Position numbers and translations under genes: made by a program. The notes under the pieces are model-generated. The model searched no databases and had not been told where the DNA came from. It saw nothing but the letters and a program-made list of their open reading frames with translations. A stretch of 64,000 nucleotides of DNA from Aeromonas rivipollensis (GTDB taxonomy: Bacteria > Pseudomonadota > Gammaproteobacteria > Enterobacterales > Aeromonadaceae): positions 1-64,000 of the forward strand of contig NZ_JAAILA010000037.1 in the NCBI RefSeq assembly GCF_010974825.1, given 5' to 3'. Within the stretch, counting starts at the first letter, position 1. The number at the start of each line of letters is the position of its first letter. Below are positions 26,828 through 35,999 of this stretch, in pieces.

Positions 26828-27238
26828 ATGAAGATAAGCGTCAGCGTCCGGGTCGAGCGGCCACTCGCTCTGGTATGGGAGGGGTGGAACACTCCCGCCA
26901 GCATCATGGCATGGAATGCCGCCTCCCCCGAGTGGCACTGCCCCGGCAGTCGGGTGGATCTGCGGGTCGGCGGGCTTTTTTGTCACCGTATGGCCGCCCG
27001 GGATGGCAGCATGGGGTTTGATTTCGAGGGCACCTTCACCGAGGTGGAGCCCCTAACCTCCCTGGGTTACGTCATGGACGATGGCCGCGCCGTCAGGGTG
27101 ACGTTCGTGGCGGAGCAGGGAGGCACCCGGGTGCACGAGGAGTTCGACGCCGAATCCGAACACAGCGGCGAGCAGCAGCGTGCCGGCTGGCAGAGCATAC
27201 TCGACAACTTCAAACGCTATATGGAAAGCGCGTCCTGA
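26828..27238 (+). CDS. SRPBCC/AHSA1-like domain protein
   Basis: A 136-residue START/Bet v1-like protein of the AHSA1 type: KISVSVRVERPLALVWEGWNTPASIMAWNAASPEWHCPG, then DFEGTFTEVEPLTSLGYVMDDGRAVRVTF, a helix GEQQRAGWQSILDNFKRYMES at the C-terminus. Family members bind hydrophobic ligands or, in eukaryotes, activate Hsp90; no ligand can be assigned. ATG 26828 has a GGAGAAGAGGG purine site upstream. It starts 38 bases after the DUF4287 stop. It ends about 40 bases before the convergent smrB. Confidence 0.8.
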   Translation: MKISVSVRVERPLALVWEGWNTPASIMAWNAASPEWHCPGSRVDLRVGGLFCHRMAARDGSMGFDFEGTFTEVEPLTSLGYVMDDGRAVRVTFVAEQGGTRVHEEFDAESEHSGEQQRAGWQSILDNFKRYMESAS

Positions 27239-27278
27239 GACGCGCTTTTCGATCAACCTTCTCCTGCCCGGCGCCGGG

Positions 27279-27803
27279 CTACTCCTCGATATCCAGCAGC
27301 ACCAGGATGGCGCTCTCGCCCCCCCATTCCCGCGGGGCCTGATGGAAGGCGCGCACATTGGGGTGCTGGGCCAGCCAGCTCGGAATGCGCTGCTTGAGCA
27401 CATGTTTGCCGATGCCGTGCATCACGGAGGCGACGTGGATGTTCTCTTTTTGGCACAGGGTGAGCAGGGCGGCCAGCTCCTGCTTGGCCTGGAGCTGACT
27501 CATGCCGTGCAGATCCAGATAGATCTCCGGCGGATAGAGGCCGCGCTTGAGCTTTTTCAGCTCGAATTTTGACACGTCTTCACGCACAAATCGGGTCGGG
27601 CCCTCTTCGTCCAGATGAGGCTGGTACTCGTCGCTGAAAAAGTGGTCAACCCCAAGCTTTTCGCGGCTCTCACGCAGTTCGCGTTTCTGCTTGACCGGGC
27701 TTGAGGAGGCCCTTATGGTATCTTGCTTAATTTTCCGGGTACCTTTGACAGCATCACGAAACAGCAGGCTTTCCTCGTCTGTGGGTGAGGGCGATTTTTT
27801 CAT
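27279..27803 (-). CDS. smrB: Smr-domain ribosome-rescue endonuclease SmrB
   Basis: SmrB (YfcN) is recruited to collided ribosomes in E. coli and cleaves the mRNA between them. The N-terminal basic segment (about 20-50: [23 protein letters not shown]) precedes the Smr domain at about 93-172 with [38 protein letters not shown] and an acidic C-terminus. Length is 174 residues (E. coli 183). It is divergent from prmB, the same arrangement as in E. coli and Vibrio. The ATG at 27803 directly abuts the shared divergent promoter region. Confidence 0.92.
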   Translation of the reverse strand: MKKSPSPTDEESLLFRDAVKGTRKIKQDTIRASSSPVKQKRELRESREKLGVDHFFSDEYQPHLDEEGPTRFVREDVSKFELKKLKRGLYPPEIYLDLHGMSQLQAKQELAALLTLCQKENIHVASVMHGIGKHVLKQRIPSWLAQHPNVRAFHQAPREWGGESAILVLLDIEE

Positions 27804-27868
27804 CAGGTACTCGTCTTGCTCGCTGTATAGAATTCTCGGGCCGGATATTACTCGACTTGGAGGTGGAT

Positions 27869-28804
27869 TTGGACAAGATATTTATCGACGAGGTGGTTGC
27901 CGAGATGCACACCATCCAGGACATGTTGCGCTGGGCCATGAGTCGTTTCAACGACGCCGGGATCTTCTACGGACATGGTACCGACAACGCCTGGGATGAG
28001 GCCGTGCAACTGGTGCTGCCCGCGTTACATCTGCCGCCGGACGTGGATCCCGGCATGCGCCACTCCCGCCTGACCACCAGCGAGCGCCACCGCATCGCCG
28101 AGCTGATCATCCGCCGGGTGCAGGAGCGGGTGCCTGCCGCCTACCTGACCAACAAGGCCTGGTACGCGGGTTGGGAGTTCTACGTGGACGAGCGGGTGCT
28201 CATCCCGCGCTCCCCCATCGCCGAGATGGTGGCCAACCGCTTCGCTCCCTTCCTCAAACATGAGCCGACCCGGATCATGGATCTCTGCACCGGCTCGGGT
28301 TGCATCGCCATCATCATGGCCCACGAGTTCCCCCATGCGGAAGTGGATGCCATCGACATCAGCGTCGATGCCCTCAACGTGGCCGAGCGCAATATCAACG
28401 ATCATGGCCTTGAGCAGCAGGTCATTCCGATCCGCTCCGATCTGATGCGCGACCTGCCCGCCGGTGACAAGTACGATCTCATCGTCTCCAACCCGCCCTA
28501 CGTGGACTCCGAGGACATGTCGGACTTGCCGGAGGAGTTTCGCCACGAGCCGGAGCTGGCGCTGGCATCGGGCTCCGATGGCCTCAAGCTCACCAAGCGC
28601 ATCCTGGCCAACGCCGCGGACTTCCTCAAGGATGATGGCGTGCTGGTGGTCGAGGTGGGCAACAGCATGATCCACCTGGAAGCCCAATTCCCCGAGGTGC
28701 CCTTCACTTGGGTCGAGTTCGAGAACGGTGGTCACGGCGTCTTCGTGATGACCCGCGCCGAGCTGGTGCAGTACCAGGCCCATTTCGCGATTTACAAGAG
28801 CTAA
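27869..28804 (+). CDS. prmB: 50S ribosomal protein L3 N(5)-glutamine methyltransferase PrmB
   Basis: Methylates a glutamine of ribosomal protein uL3. It contains [18 protein letters not shown], the SAM motif [29 protein letters not shown] and the catalytic SNPPYVD that holds the substrate Gln. Length is 311 (E. coli 310) and the protein ends GHGVFVMT... FAIYKS as expected. The start codon is TTG 27869 ([10 protein letters not shown]...), with GGAGG five bases before it; this matches E. coli MDKIFVDEAV. An upstream in-frame start at 27785 would fall inside the divergent smrB and is rejected. aroC follows 16 bases downstream, a typical prmB-aroC operon. Confidence 0.93.
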   Translation: MDKIFIDEVVAEMHTIQDMLRWAMSRFNDAGIFYGHGTDNAWDEAVQLVLPALHLPPDVDPGMRHSRLTTSERHRIAELIIRRVQERVPAAYLTNKAWYAGWEFYVDERVLIPRSPIAEMVANRFAPFLKHEPTRIMDLCTGSGCIAIIMAHEFPHAEVDAIDISVDALNVAERNINDHGLEQQVIPIRSDLMRDLPAGDKYDLIVSNPPYVDSEDMSDLPEEFRHEPELALASGSDGLKLTKRILANAADFLKDDGVLVVEVGNSMIHLEAQFPEVPFTWVEFENGGHGVFVMTRAELVQYQAHFAIYKS

Positions 28805-28820
28805 GCAGCAAGGAGCATCC

Positions 28821-29909
28821 ATGGCAGGGAACAGTTTTGGCCAACTCTTTCGGGTCACCACCTTTGGCGAGAGCCACGGCCTCGCGCTTGGCGCCGTGGT
28901 CGACGGTTGCCCCCCGGGGCTGGAGATAAGCGAAGCGGATCTGCAAATCGATCTGGACAGGCGCAAGCCCGGCACCTCCCGCTACACCACCCAGCGCCGC
29001 GAGGCGGACGAGGTGAAGATCCTGGCCGGGGTGTTCGAGGGACGCACCACGGGCACCTCCATCGGGCTCTTGATCGAGAACACCGATCAGCGCTCCAAGG
29101 ACTACTCCGAGATCAAGGATCTGTTCCGTCCGGGCCACGCCGACTACACCTATCACCAGAAGTACGGCCAGCGTGACTACCGCGGCGGTGGTCGCTCCTC
29201 GGCCCGCGAGACCGCCATGCGGGTGGCGGCGGGGGCCATCGCCAAGAAGTACCTCAAGCAGATGCACGGCATCGAGATAGTGGGCTTTCTCTCCCAGCTC
29301 GGCCCCATCAAGGCCGAGGCCTTCGATGCGAGCCAGATCGAGCAGAACCCCTTCTTCTTCCCCGATGCGGGCAAGCTGGAGGCCCTCGACGAGTACATGC
29401 GGGCGCTCAAGAAAGAGGGCAACAGCATAGGCGCCAAGGTGGCTGTCATTGCGCGCAACGTGCCTGTGGGACTGGGTGAGCCGGTGTTCGACCGGCTCGA
29501 CGCCGACATCGCTCACGCCATGATGGGCATCAATGCGGTGAAAGGGGTCGAGATAGGTGACGGTTTCGCCGTGGTGGAGCAAAAAGGCTCCGAGCATCGC
29601 GACGAGATGACCCCGGCCGGCTTTGCCAGCAACCATGCGGGCGGCATCCTGGGGGGCATCTCCTCCGGCCAGGACATAGTGGTGAGCATGGCGCTCAAGC
29701 CCACCTCCAGCATCACTGTGCCGGGCAAGACCATCAACACCAGCGGCGAGGCCACCGAGATGATCACCAAGGGGCGCCATGATCCTTGTGTCGGCATCCG
29801 TGCCGTGCCCATCGCCGAGGCCATGCTGGCCCTGGTGCTGATGGATCACCTGCTGCGCCACCGTGCCCAGAACCAGGGCGTGCATACCCAGACCCCGCTG
29901 CTGCGCTGA
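28821..29909 (+). CDS. aroC: Chorismate synthase
   Basis: Last enzyme of the shikimate pathway; converts EPSP to chorismate with reduced FMN. Signatures: [30 protein letters not shown] at the N-terminus, [46 protein letters not shown], and C-terminal MALKPTSSI and [18 protein letters not shown]. The 362 residues match E. coli (361). It is co-directional with prmB with a 16-base gap, probably translationally adjacent. A bidirectional terminator follows. Confidence 0.98.
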   Translation: MAGNSFGQLFRVTTFGESHGLALGAVVDGCPPGLEISEADLQIDLDRRKPGTSRYTTQRREADEVKILAGVFEGRTTGTSIGLLIENTDQRSKDYSEIKDLFRPGHADYTYHQKYGQRDYRGGGRSSARETAMRVAAGAIAKKYLKQMHGIEIVGFLSQLGPIKAEAFDASQIEQNPFFFPDAGKLEALDEYMRALKKEGNSIGAKVAVIARNVPVGLGEPVFDRLDADIAHAMMGINAVKGVEIGDGFAVVEQKGSEHRDEMTPAGFASNHAGGILGGISSGQDIVVSMALKPTSSITVPGKTINTSGEATEMITKGRHDPCVGIRAVPIAEAMLALVLMDHLLRHRAQNQGVHTQTPLLR

Positions 29910-29946
29910 TCTGCAAGCAGCGCTGTCAGCTGATCACCGTGCACGG

Positions 29947-29973
29947 CAAAAAGGCGACCCCAGGGTCGCCTTT
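29947..29973. terminator. Bidirectional terminator between aroC and the solute-binding protein
   Basis: Perfect 11-bp stem AAAGGCGACCC with its inverse, a 2-base loop, and A/T runs on both flanks, between two convergent genes. Confidence 0.8.
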
Positions 29974-29997
29974 CTCGTTTGTGCGGTGTCGTCAGGG

Positions 29998-30813
29998 TCA
30001 GCCCTGAGTGCCTTCCTCCCGGGGCTGGCTGCCATCGATGCGGCACACCGGCGGGGCAAACGCCGCGTCCAGCGCCGGGAGGTCGGCGATGGCGGCATCG
30101 ATGCGGGCAAGCTCTGCGTCGCTCACCGCCTGGCTGGCGAACATCAGGCTGACCGGCTGCTGGTGCAACAGCACCTGGCACAGGGTGAACTCCTCTGCCC
30201 CCAGCTGGGCCAGCCGATGGCGGGCATATTGCCACTCTATGATGACCCCATCGAGTCGCCGCGCCAGCAGGAGGGCGATCAGCCTGTCATCCGAGTTGTA
30301 TTCGCTCGCCTGCCGAAGGGAGGGGCAGGCGTCGCTCAGGGGGAGGGGACGGGTGCCTCGCAGCTTGCCAAGGCGTAGCCCCGTCTGCTGGCACAGGTCC
30401 GCTAGGCCCCTTATCCCCTGCCAGCGATCTGGGTTCCCGGGGGCCGCCTTGTGGCTGAGCAGCACGAAGCTGGCGCGTCTGTAGGGGGCCGAGAAGCGGG
30501 CGAAGCGCGCCCGCTCCGGGGTCTTCAGGGCCCCCATGGCGACATCCAGCTGCTGGCGTGCCATGAGGTGCAAGGCCCGGGCCCAGGGGAGGTTGCGAAA
30601 CGCGGGCTCAAGATTGGCGCCGCGGAGGATCTGGCGGGTCAGGGTCACGTCCAGCCCGCCGAGCTCGCCATCGGCCTCGATCTCGCTAAAGGGGGGCCAG
30701 TGGCTCCAGGCCACCGACAGTGTCTCCCTGGCGCCAAGGGGCAGGCTCGGTGCGAACAGCAGGCCCAGGCTCAATGCGCAGTGAATAGCGGTCTGGATAT
30801 GTTTCCTGATCAA
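29998..30813 (-). CDS. Periplasmic solute-binding protein, family 3
   Basis: A 271-residue periplasmic protein with a signal peptide (IQTAIHCALSLGLLFAPSLPLGA) and an SBP_bac_3 fold. The sequence VAWSHWPPFSEIEADGELGGLDVTLTRQILRGANLEPAFRNLPWARALHLMARQQLDVAMGALKTPERARFARFS follows the amino-acid/polar solute binding pattern. No ABC permease is nearby, so it could serve as a transporter subunit elsewhere or as a signal-sensing orphan. TTG 30813 is the likely start because GGGAGG lies six bases upstream and it puts the signal peptide at the N-terminus; earlier in-frame ATGs to 30897 have no such context. Confidence 0.78.
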   Translation of the reverse strand: MIRKHIQTAIHCALSLGLLFAPSLPLGARETLSVAWSHWPPFSEIEADGELGGLDVTLTRQILRGANLEPAFRNLPWARALHLMARQQLDVAMGALKTPERARFARFSAPYRRASFVLLSHKAAPGNPDRWQGIRGLADLCQQTGLRLGKLRGTRPLPLSDACPSLRQASEYNSDDRLIALLLARRLDGVIIEWQYARHRLAQLGAEEFTLCQVLLHQQPVSLMFASQAVSDAELARIDAAIADLPALDAAFAPPVCRIDGSQPREEGTQG

Positions 30814-31123
30814 GCAGAACCTCCCTGTTCTGTGTCGTGAGTGTATGAATACGCACCCCAGGATGGGACTAGCCCTGGCGAGCGTCATCATCGCCATTCT
30901 GCCCCGCCATAGCGGGCTTTTCCACCCGGGCTGGGAGGCATATCACATTTTTCTCGTCTAAGTGCGCCAACTCCGTTAGACTGCGCCTCTATTCTTTCCC
31001 CTTTGCTCTGCTCCCCGGGGAAATCGTTGTTTTCTCTATAGGCCCAGATCCTGTGAGATGGCATCGGCTCAGCAGAGGAGCCCCACCACAGATCCCCGGC
31101 GCCCCTATCCCTAGCAGGTAATT
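30814..31123. promoter_or_regulatory. Divergent intergenic region upstream of the SBP gene and rhlE-like gene
   Basis: About 310 bases with divergent genes on both sides and therefore at least two promoters. I see a CCCGC/GCGGG mini-hairpin near 30901-30920 with a TTTT end, and a pyrimidine-rich leader before the helicase start. No confident operator or small gene is seen. Confidence 0.35.
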
Positions 31124-32512
31124 ATGAGTTTTACTTCCCTCGGTCTGGCCGAACCCTTGTTGCGTGCCGTTGCCGAGCAAGGCTACGACACCCCGTCTCC
31201 CATCCAGCAACAAGCGATCCCGGCCGTCCTGGCTGGCCGTGACCTGATGGCCGCCGCCCAGACCGGGACCGGCAAGACCGCAGGCTTTACCCTGCCGATG
31301 CTGCAGCGCCTCACCGAGAGCAAGCGCAAAGTATCCCCGAACCGCATTCGTGCCCTGGTGCTGACTCCGACCCGCGAGCTGGCTGCCCAGGTGGGCGAGA
31401 GCGTGCGCAACTACGGCAAGCACCTGCCGATCCGCAGCCACGTCGTCTTCGGCGGCGTCAGCATCAACCCGCAGATGATGGCAACCCGCCGTGGTCTGGA
31501 CGTGCTGGTGGCCTGCCCGGGCCGCCTGATGGATCTCTACAACCAGAACGCCGTCAAGTTCGACGAAGTCGAGATCCTGGTACTGGACGAAGCGGACCGC
31601 ATGCTCGACATGGGCTTCATCCGTGACATCCGCAAGATCCTGGCCCTGATGCCGAAGAAGCGCCAGAACCTGCTCTTCTCCGCCACCTTCGCCGACGAGA
31701 TCCGCGAGCTGGCCACCGGCCTGCTGGACAACCCGGCGGTGATCGAAGTGGCCCCGCGCAACAGCACCGCCGAGCGTATCGAGCAGCTGGTGCACCCCTG
31801 TGACAAGGCCAACAAGATCGCGCTCTTGAGCCACCTGGTCACCAGCAACGACTGGCAGCAGGTACTGGTGTTCACCCGTACCAAGCACATGGCCAACCGT
31901 GTTGCCGAGACCCTCGACAAGAACGGCGTCAGCGCCGCCGCCATCCACGGCAACAAGAGCCAGGGTGCCCGTACCCGTGCCCTGGCCGGTTTCAAGGAAG
32001 GCAGTGTCAAGGTGCTGGTGGCGACCGACATCGCCGCCCGTGGTCTGGACATCGACAAGTTGCCGCAAGTGGTCAACTTCGAGCTGCCCAACGTGGCGGA
32101 AGACTACGTGCACCGTATCGGTCGTACCGGCCGTGCCGGCGCCGCCGGTCACGCCATCTCCCTGGTGGCGGCCGATGAAGGCAAGCTCATCAAGGCCATC
32201 GAGCGTCTGACCAAGCAGAACATCAAGTGCGAGCAGGTGGCTGGCTTTGAAGCCTCCCGCGAGACGCTGGACAACATCGCCCGTGGCATAGGCGCGCCGC
32301 TTCGCAAAGAGCCGCGGGATCCGAGCGAAGAGCGCCGTGCGCCGCGCCCGCAGGGTCAGCGTCAGGGGGCCGGTCGCTCCGGCAATGCTGGCGGTGCACG
32401 CACCGGTGGCAACGCGGGCAAGCCAAAGCCGCAAGGTGGACAGCGTCCCGCCGAGGGTGCCGCCAAACCGGCTCAGGCCCGTCGTCCCCGCCGCGCCAGC
32501 CACAACCAGTAA
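31124..32512 (+). CDS. rhlE: DEAD-box ATP-dependent RNA helicase, RhlE-like
   Basis: Superfamily 2 helicase that unwinds RNA duplexes, implicated in ribosome assembly and RNA decay. Motifs in order: Q motif [14 protein letters not shown]...[10 protein letters not shown]; motif I AQTGTGKT (45-52); PTREL; motif II DEAD (155-158); motif III SAT; helicase C domain with [23 protein letters not shown]; motif [12 protein letters not shown]. The C-terminal 80 residues are basic and rich in Arg, Gly, Pro and Gln ([17 protein letters not shown]), an RNA-binding tail typical of RhlE. The core is more similar to RhlE than to SrmB, DeaD or RhlB. 462 residues (E. coli 454). Confidence 0.88.
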   Translation: MSFTSLGLAEPLLRAVAEQGYDTPSPIQQQAIPAVLAGRDLMAAAQTGTGKTAGFTLPMLQRLTESKRKVSPNRIRALVLTPTRELAAQVGESVRNYGKHLPIRSHVVFGGVSINPQMMATRRGLDVLVACPGRLMDLYNQNAVKFDEVEILVLDEADRMLDMGFIRDIRKILALMPKKRQNLLFSATFADEIRELATGLLDNPAVIEVAPRNSTAERIEQLVHPCDKANKIALLSHLVTSNDWQQVLVFTRTKHMANRVAETLDKNGVSAAAIHGNKSQGARTRALAGFKEGSVKVLVATDIAARGLDIDKLPQVVNFELPNVAEDYVHRIGRTGRAGAAGHAISLVAADEGKLIKAIERLTKQNIKCEQVAGFEASRETLDNIARGIGAPLRKEPRDPSEERRAPRPQGQRQGAGRSGNAGGARTGGNAGKPKPQGGQRPAEGAAKPAQARRPRRASHNQ

Positions 32513-32550
32513 GCGGCTCGGGAGCCAGGCTCCCCGGCTGTTCGGTTGCT

Positions 32551-32583
32551 AAAAAAGCCCGCACCATCTGGTGCGGGCTTTTT
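32551..32583 (+). terminator. Rho-independent terminator after rhlE-like gene
   Basis: AAAAAAGCCCGCACCA pairs with TGGTGCGGGCTTTTT around a TC loop, ending in a T run. A smaller GGGAGCC/GGCTCCC hairpin precedes it at 32520-32535. Confidence 0.85.
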
Positions 32584-32606
32584 GTTTGTGGTCAGCAGTG
32601 AAATGG

Positions 32607-32993
32607 TCAGGGGATGAGCACGGTGATCAAGATATGGGCCGCGCTCACCAGGATAACGCTGAAGGTCAGCCCCATCCCCACCACCCGATAGCGGAAGTTC
32701 TCCGGCGTGCGGCTCATGCCAAAGGCGTGGCAGAGGCGGCCGCACAACAAGCTGGCCCCCAGCAGATGGACAAGCCAGGGAGTCTGGCTGGTCACTTCGA
32801 CAAAATAGATGAGCAGCAGGGCCAGGGGAACATACTCGGCAAAGTTGGCGTGCACCCGCATGGCCCGCAGCATGGCGGGATCTTCCCCGTGCCCCAGCGC
32901 CACCCCGCGGCTGTGGCGGGTGCGAATGGTGCGCACGCTGAGCAAGACAAAGAGCAGGGCGAGCAGGGCTGCGTAGATGGGCACTATGGTCAT
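32607..32993 (-). CDS. MAPEG family membrane protein
   Basis: A 128-residue integral membrane protein of the MAPEG (membrane-associated eicosanoid/glutathione metabolism) family: four hydrophobic segments and the motif RAMRVHANFAEYVPLALLLIYFVE, with the RxxxNxxE signature between the first and second spans. Members include glutathione transferases and uncharacterised bacterial proteins (YecN-like). ATG 32993 is preceded by sequence without a strong Shine-Dalgarno; longer in-frame starts exist up to 33182 but the N-terminal extension is not membrane-like. A terminator separates it from the transporter upstream. Confidence 0.78.
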   Translation of the reverse strand: MTIVPIYAALLALLFVLLSVRTIRTRHSRGVALGHGEDPAMLRAMRVHANFAEYVPLALLLIYFVEVTSQTPWLVHLLGASLLCGRLCHAFGMSRTPENFRYRVVGMGLTFSVILVSAAHILITVLIP

Positions 32994-33134
32994 GGTATCT
33001 GGCTCTCGAGTGGATGTGTTTGTTTTGATATTGCTTGGCGCCTCAATGGCTTGCCTCTGAGGGTAGCAGCAAGATGTGGCGAGTTGGCGAACCAGGGCGG
33101 AACCCGCGGCCGAGAGCGCCTGGACCCAAAGAGT

Positions 33135-33169
33135 AAAAAGCCCCGCCAACTTATGCTGGCGGGGCTTTT
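33135..33169. terminator. Terminator of the aromatic amino acid transporter gene
   Basis: Perfect 13-bp arms (AAAAGCCCCGCCA and its inverse). On the minus strand it lies about 30 bases after the transporter stop and ends in TTTT. Confidence 0.8.
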
Positions 33170-33197
33170 CAATATGGGGCATCCAAAGCCGGTAGGA

Positions 33198-34391
33198 TCA
33201 GAGCGCGGGCAACATGCCGAGGCTGACGCTCACCTGGACCCCGACGATCAGCACCCCCATGGCGCCAGCGAGTCCCAGTGCAACCACGCCGCCCGGGACG
33301 CGGTAATGGTGCGCCTCTGCCTGCTTGCGGCTCTGCCACACCAGGGCCACCGGCAGCAGCACCGCCAGCACCGCCAGGGCAATGGCGGCGTAACCCAGCG
33401 CCATGATGAAGCCCTGGGGGAAGTAGAGGGCAAACAACAGGGGGGGCACGAAGGTGATCATGCCGGTCTGGCTGCGGCCCTGCCAGTTGTCCTTGCGGCG
33501 GGTCACCTTGGCCATGAAATCAAAGAGCCCGAGCGTCACCCCGAGGAAGGAGGTGGCGAGCGCGAGATCTGCGAACAGGTGCATCGCCTGATTGAAGGCG
33601 GGCCAGTTCACCAGGTTGCCGACGCTGGCGAGCAGGCTGTCGAGGGCCCCGCCGGTCTGGATCAGGCTCTGCTGGCCCAGCAGGCCGAGGATCGCCACCT
33701 GCCACAGCACATAGAGGATGAGCGGCAGGGCTGAGCCCCACACAAAGACCCGGCGCAGTTGCTTGGGGCAATCGCCGAGGTAGAGCATGACGCTCGGGAT
33801 GGAGCCGTGGAAGCCGAACGAGGTGAAGATGACCGGCAGGCCTGCCAGCAGCAAACCCTGACCCAGCGGCATGGAGAGCAGATGTTGACCCTCGGCGCGG
33901 GGCAGCAGCAGCGCCAGCACCCCTACCATGATCACCAGTTTGACGGTGAACATCAGCCGGTTGAGGTAATCCACCTGCCTGGTGCCGATGCACACCATGC
34001 CGCCGAACAGCAGGGTGAAGGCCCAGGCTGCCTGCTCCTGGCTGACTGTGGTGCCCGCATCGGCCAGCGCCTGGGCCAGCAGGCTGCTTCCGCCGCTGAT
34101 GTAGGCGGAGGCCAGGGAGTAGAACAGCATCAGGATGCAGAAGGAGGCGATGCGCTTGCCCCAGGGGCCGAGCAGGTGATCCGCCAACTGGTGCAGGTAC
34201 CACTTGCCGGTATTGAGGCTGGCCTCCACCTGCAGCATGGCGGTGAAGGCCATCAGGGCCCAGAGCCCGACCATCAGTAGCAGGGTGGCGGGGCCGCCCA
34301 GCGACGAGGAGGCCAGCGGCAGGGCGAGCATGCCGGCACCTATGGTGGTGCCGGCGATAAGCAGGGTGCAACCCAGGGTTTTGGTATTCAT
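33198..34391 (-). CDS. Aromatic amino acid permease of the HAAAP family (TyrP-like)
   Basis: Inner-membrane proton symporter of the hydroxy/aromatic amino acid permease family (TyrP, Mtr, TnaB). It begins NTKTLGCTLLIAGTTIGAGMLALPLASSSLGG, the classic family N-terminus with the glycine-rich first span, followed by about ten more hydrophobic segments and FGFHGSIPSVMLYLGD in the middle. The start N-T-K-T-L-G resembles TyrP more than Mtr or TnaB. 397 residues from ATG 34391, which has GGATGG upstream; ATG 34400 is a second option. Tyrosine is the likely substrate by similarity, but tryptophan cannot be excluded. A possible TyrR-like box lies upstream. Confidence 0.85.
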   Translation of the reverse strand: MNTKTLGCTLLIAGTTIGAGMLALPLASSSLGGPATLLLMVGLWALMAFTAMLQVEASLNTGKWYLHQLADHLLGPWGKRIASFCILMLFYSLASAYISGGSSLLAQALADAGTTVSQEQAAWAFTLLFGGMVCIGTRQVDYLNRLMFTVKLVIMVGVLALLLPRAEGQHLLSMPLGQGLLLAGLPVIFTSFGFHGSIPSVMLYLGDCPKQLRRVFVWGSALPLILYVLWQVAILGLLGQQSLIQTGGALDSLLASVGNLVNWPAFNQAMHLFADLALATSFLGVTLGLFDFMAKVTRRKDNWQGRSQTGMITFVPPLLFALYFPQGFIMALGYAAIALAVLAVLLPVALVWQSRKQAEAHHYRVPGGVVALGLAGAMGVLIVGVQVSVSLGMLPAL

Positions 34392-34694
34392 GGTGTCCAT
34401 CCAGATAGAGAAACTGCGTATTTACAAAAGCGTGCCAGTGGCGCTGTCGGCCGGGTGCCTCCGGGGTCGGGACCGGAGGCTAGCAATATCGGAGTGGACG
34501 CATCGTTACGAAAAACCCGTGGATTGTAAAAGATGGTTGCCACGTTAACGGATCAAAATAGTGGAAACAAGCCTGAAAAGGCGGATTTTGTACTGCGAGG
34601 TGGCAGTGGGTGGAAATAAAAGATGACAGCAAGCGGTCTTGACTGGTGGAAAAGCGCGCCGGCGGGGCAGGAGACCGCCAGCGCGTGAGGGGCG
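34392..34694. promoter_or_regulatory. Intergenic region between cra and the TyrP-like gene; weak TyrR-like box
   Basis: About 300 bases without a gene; both flanking genes are on the minus strand, so it is downstream of cra and upstream of the transporter. TGTAAA-N6-TTGCCA at 34525-34542 is a partial match to the TyrR operator (TGTAAA-N6-TTTACA), and TTTACA occurs at 34421-34426 near the start codon. The match is weak and only suggestive. A GC-rich segment near 34445-34480 may form a hairpin. Confidence 0.3.
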
Positions 34695-35690
34695 TCAGCG
34701 GCGACGCTTGAGGGTGCGGCTCACATAGTGCAGACCACAGCGGTAGTGGCCGTTGATGGCCTCGAAGGCAAGGGTGAGGGCCTGGGCAGCCAGGGCGTCG
34801 TGCTGCTGGGGCAGTGAGTTGATGCCAAAGGGGAGGAAGTCCAGCAGCCGATCGTCCCCGAAAGTGGCCATGGCAATCCGGCTCATGTCGGCTTCCTGCT
34901 CCAGCAGATAGTCGAGCACCCCCTCCATCAATATGTAGGAGGTGGCGACCAGCGCCTCGGGCAGTTGGCCGAGCCGCTGGTGCAGCTCCTTGATCAGGCG
35001 ATAGCCCTCGGCGCGGGAGAAGTGGGCTCCCTCGCAGACATGGGGTGTCAGCGGTGCGGCGCTGGCGTGGCTGCTCAACGCCTGCTCGAAACCGGCGCGG
35101 CGCTCCTGGCTGATCGTGAGACCCGGCAGCGCTGTGATCAGGGCGACATGGCGAAGGGCGGGGGTGAGCAGGGAGGCGGTGAGATCGCAGCTCGCCTTCT
35201 GGTTTTCACTCGCCACGGTAATGAAATGGTCGGCGGCCAGGGCCCGGTCTATGGCCAGGATCTGCACACCATGGGTCTGCTGCTCCCGATAGAAAGGATC
35301 CGCCGGCGGCAGGCAGCTCGCCACCAGCAGCGCATCCACATGGCGGCTGACCAGCATCCGGGCCAGCTCCTTCTCGGTGTCCGGCTCGTCTTCCGAGCAG
35401 ACGATCAGCAGCTGATAGCCCTGAGCCCGGGCGCCTTGCTCGAGGCGCTTGGCGAGCTTGGCGTAACTGGCGTTCTCAAGGTCCGGCAGGATGAAGCCCA
35501 GGGTCCTGGTCTGGCCGCCGCGCAGGGAGGCGGCGCGGCTGTCCGGCTGATAGTTGTGGGCCAGGACCACGGCCATCACCTTGTCACGGGTGGCCTGGCT
35601 GATGCGATATTGATCCGCCTTGCCGTTGATCACATAGCTGGCGGTGGTACGCGAGACACCGGCCAGGGCGGCGATTTCATCCAGTTTCAT
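34695..35690 (-). CDS. cra: Catabolite repressor/activator Cra (FruR)
   Basis: LacI-family regulator of carbon flux, released from DNA by fructose 1-phosphate (and reportedly fructose 1,6-bisphosphate). The N-terminal HTH is MKLDEIAALAGVSRTTASYVINGKA, practically the E. coli Cra sequence. The rest is a periplasmic-binding-protein-like effector domain with FILPDLENASYAKLA and LIVCSEDEPD. Length is 331 (E. coli 334). ATG 35690 is chosen; the ATG three bases earlier is equivalent. It is divergent from fruBKA, with two Cra operators in between, so it likely regulates the fru operon. Confidence 0.95.
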   Translation of the reverse strand: MKLDEIAALAGVSRTTASYVINGKADQYRISQATRDKVMAVVLAHNYQPDSRAASLRGGQTRTLGFILPDLENASYAKLAKRLEQGARAQGYQLLIVCSEDEPDTEKELARMLVSRHVDALLVASCLPPADPFYREQQTHGVQILAIDRALAADHFITVASENQKASCDLTASLLTPALRHVALITALPGLTISQERRAGFEQALSSHASAAPLTPHVCEGAHFSRAEGYRLIKELHQRLGQLPEALVATSYILMEGVLDYLLEQEADMSRIAMATFGDDRLLDFLPFGINSLPQQHDALAAQALTLAFEAINGHYRCGLHYVSRTLKRRR

Positions 35691-35806
35691 CATATTGGCT
35701 CTGTTTGAGTTGCAAGGCCCGCGACGGTTTCAGGTGGGGGCACCGAAAAGTGTGCGCGGGATCATATCATTGAAAAGCACTCTCAGTGGGATCTTGAACA
35801 ATTGGC

Positions 35807-35818
35807 TGAAACGATTCA
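35807..35818. promoter_or_regulatory. Cra operator 1 (TGAAACGATTCA)
   Basis: A near-perfect Cra/FruR site (TGAAACG plus ATTCA palindrome). It overlaps the putative fru promoter spacer. Confidence 0.85.
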
Positions 35819-35831
35819 GTCTGAGTGTAAG

Positions 35832-35843
35832 TGAAACGATTCA
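35832..35843. promoter_or_regulatory. Cra operator 2 (TGAAACGATTCA)
   Basis: Identical to operator 1 and 25 bases downstream of it, just after the putative -10. Two such sites suit strong repression of fruBKA in the absence of fructose. Confidence 0.85.
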
Positions 35844-35999
35844 GCTTGTCAGTAAGCGATGAATGTTCGACCAGGAAATGCCGCAGCGGCCTACCTGGGG
35901 GAAGATTCCCGTCTATTGTCAGCAGGCAAATTACCCGAAATCCAAGTTGAGTTGAGCCGGTGTGCCGCGAGGCGAAGCCGGACCTGATGGAGAATCTCT

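Larger units (their letters stand above)
35691..35999. promoter_or_regulatory. cra-fruB divergent control region
   Basis: About 310 bases between divergent cra and fruB. It contains the two Cra operators below, a possible fru promoter (TTGGCT 35803-35808, 17-base spacer, TGTAAG 35826-35831) overlapped by the operators, and a long leader to fruB. I see no convincing small gene. Confidence 0.6.
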
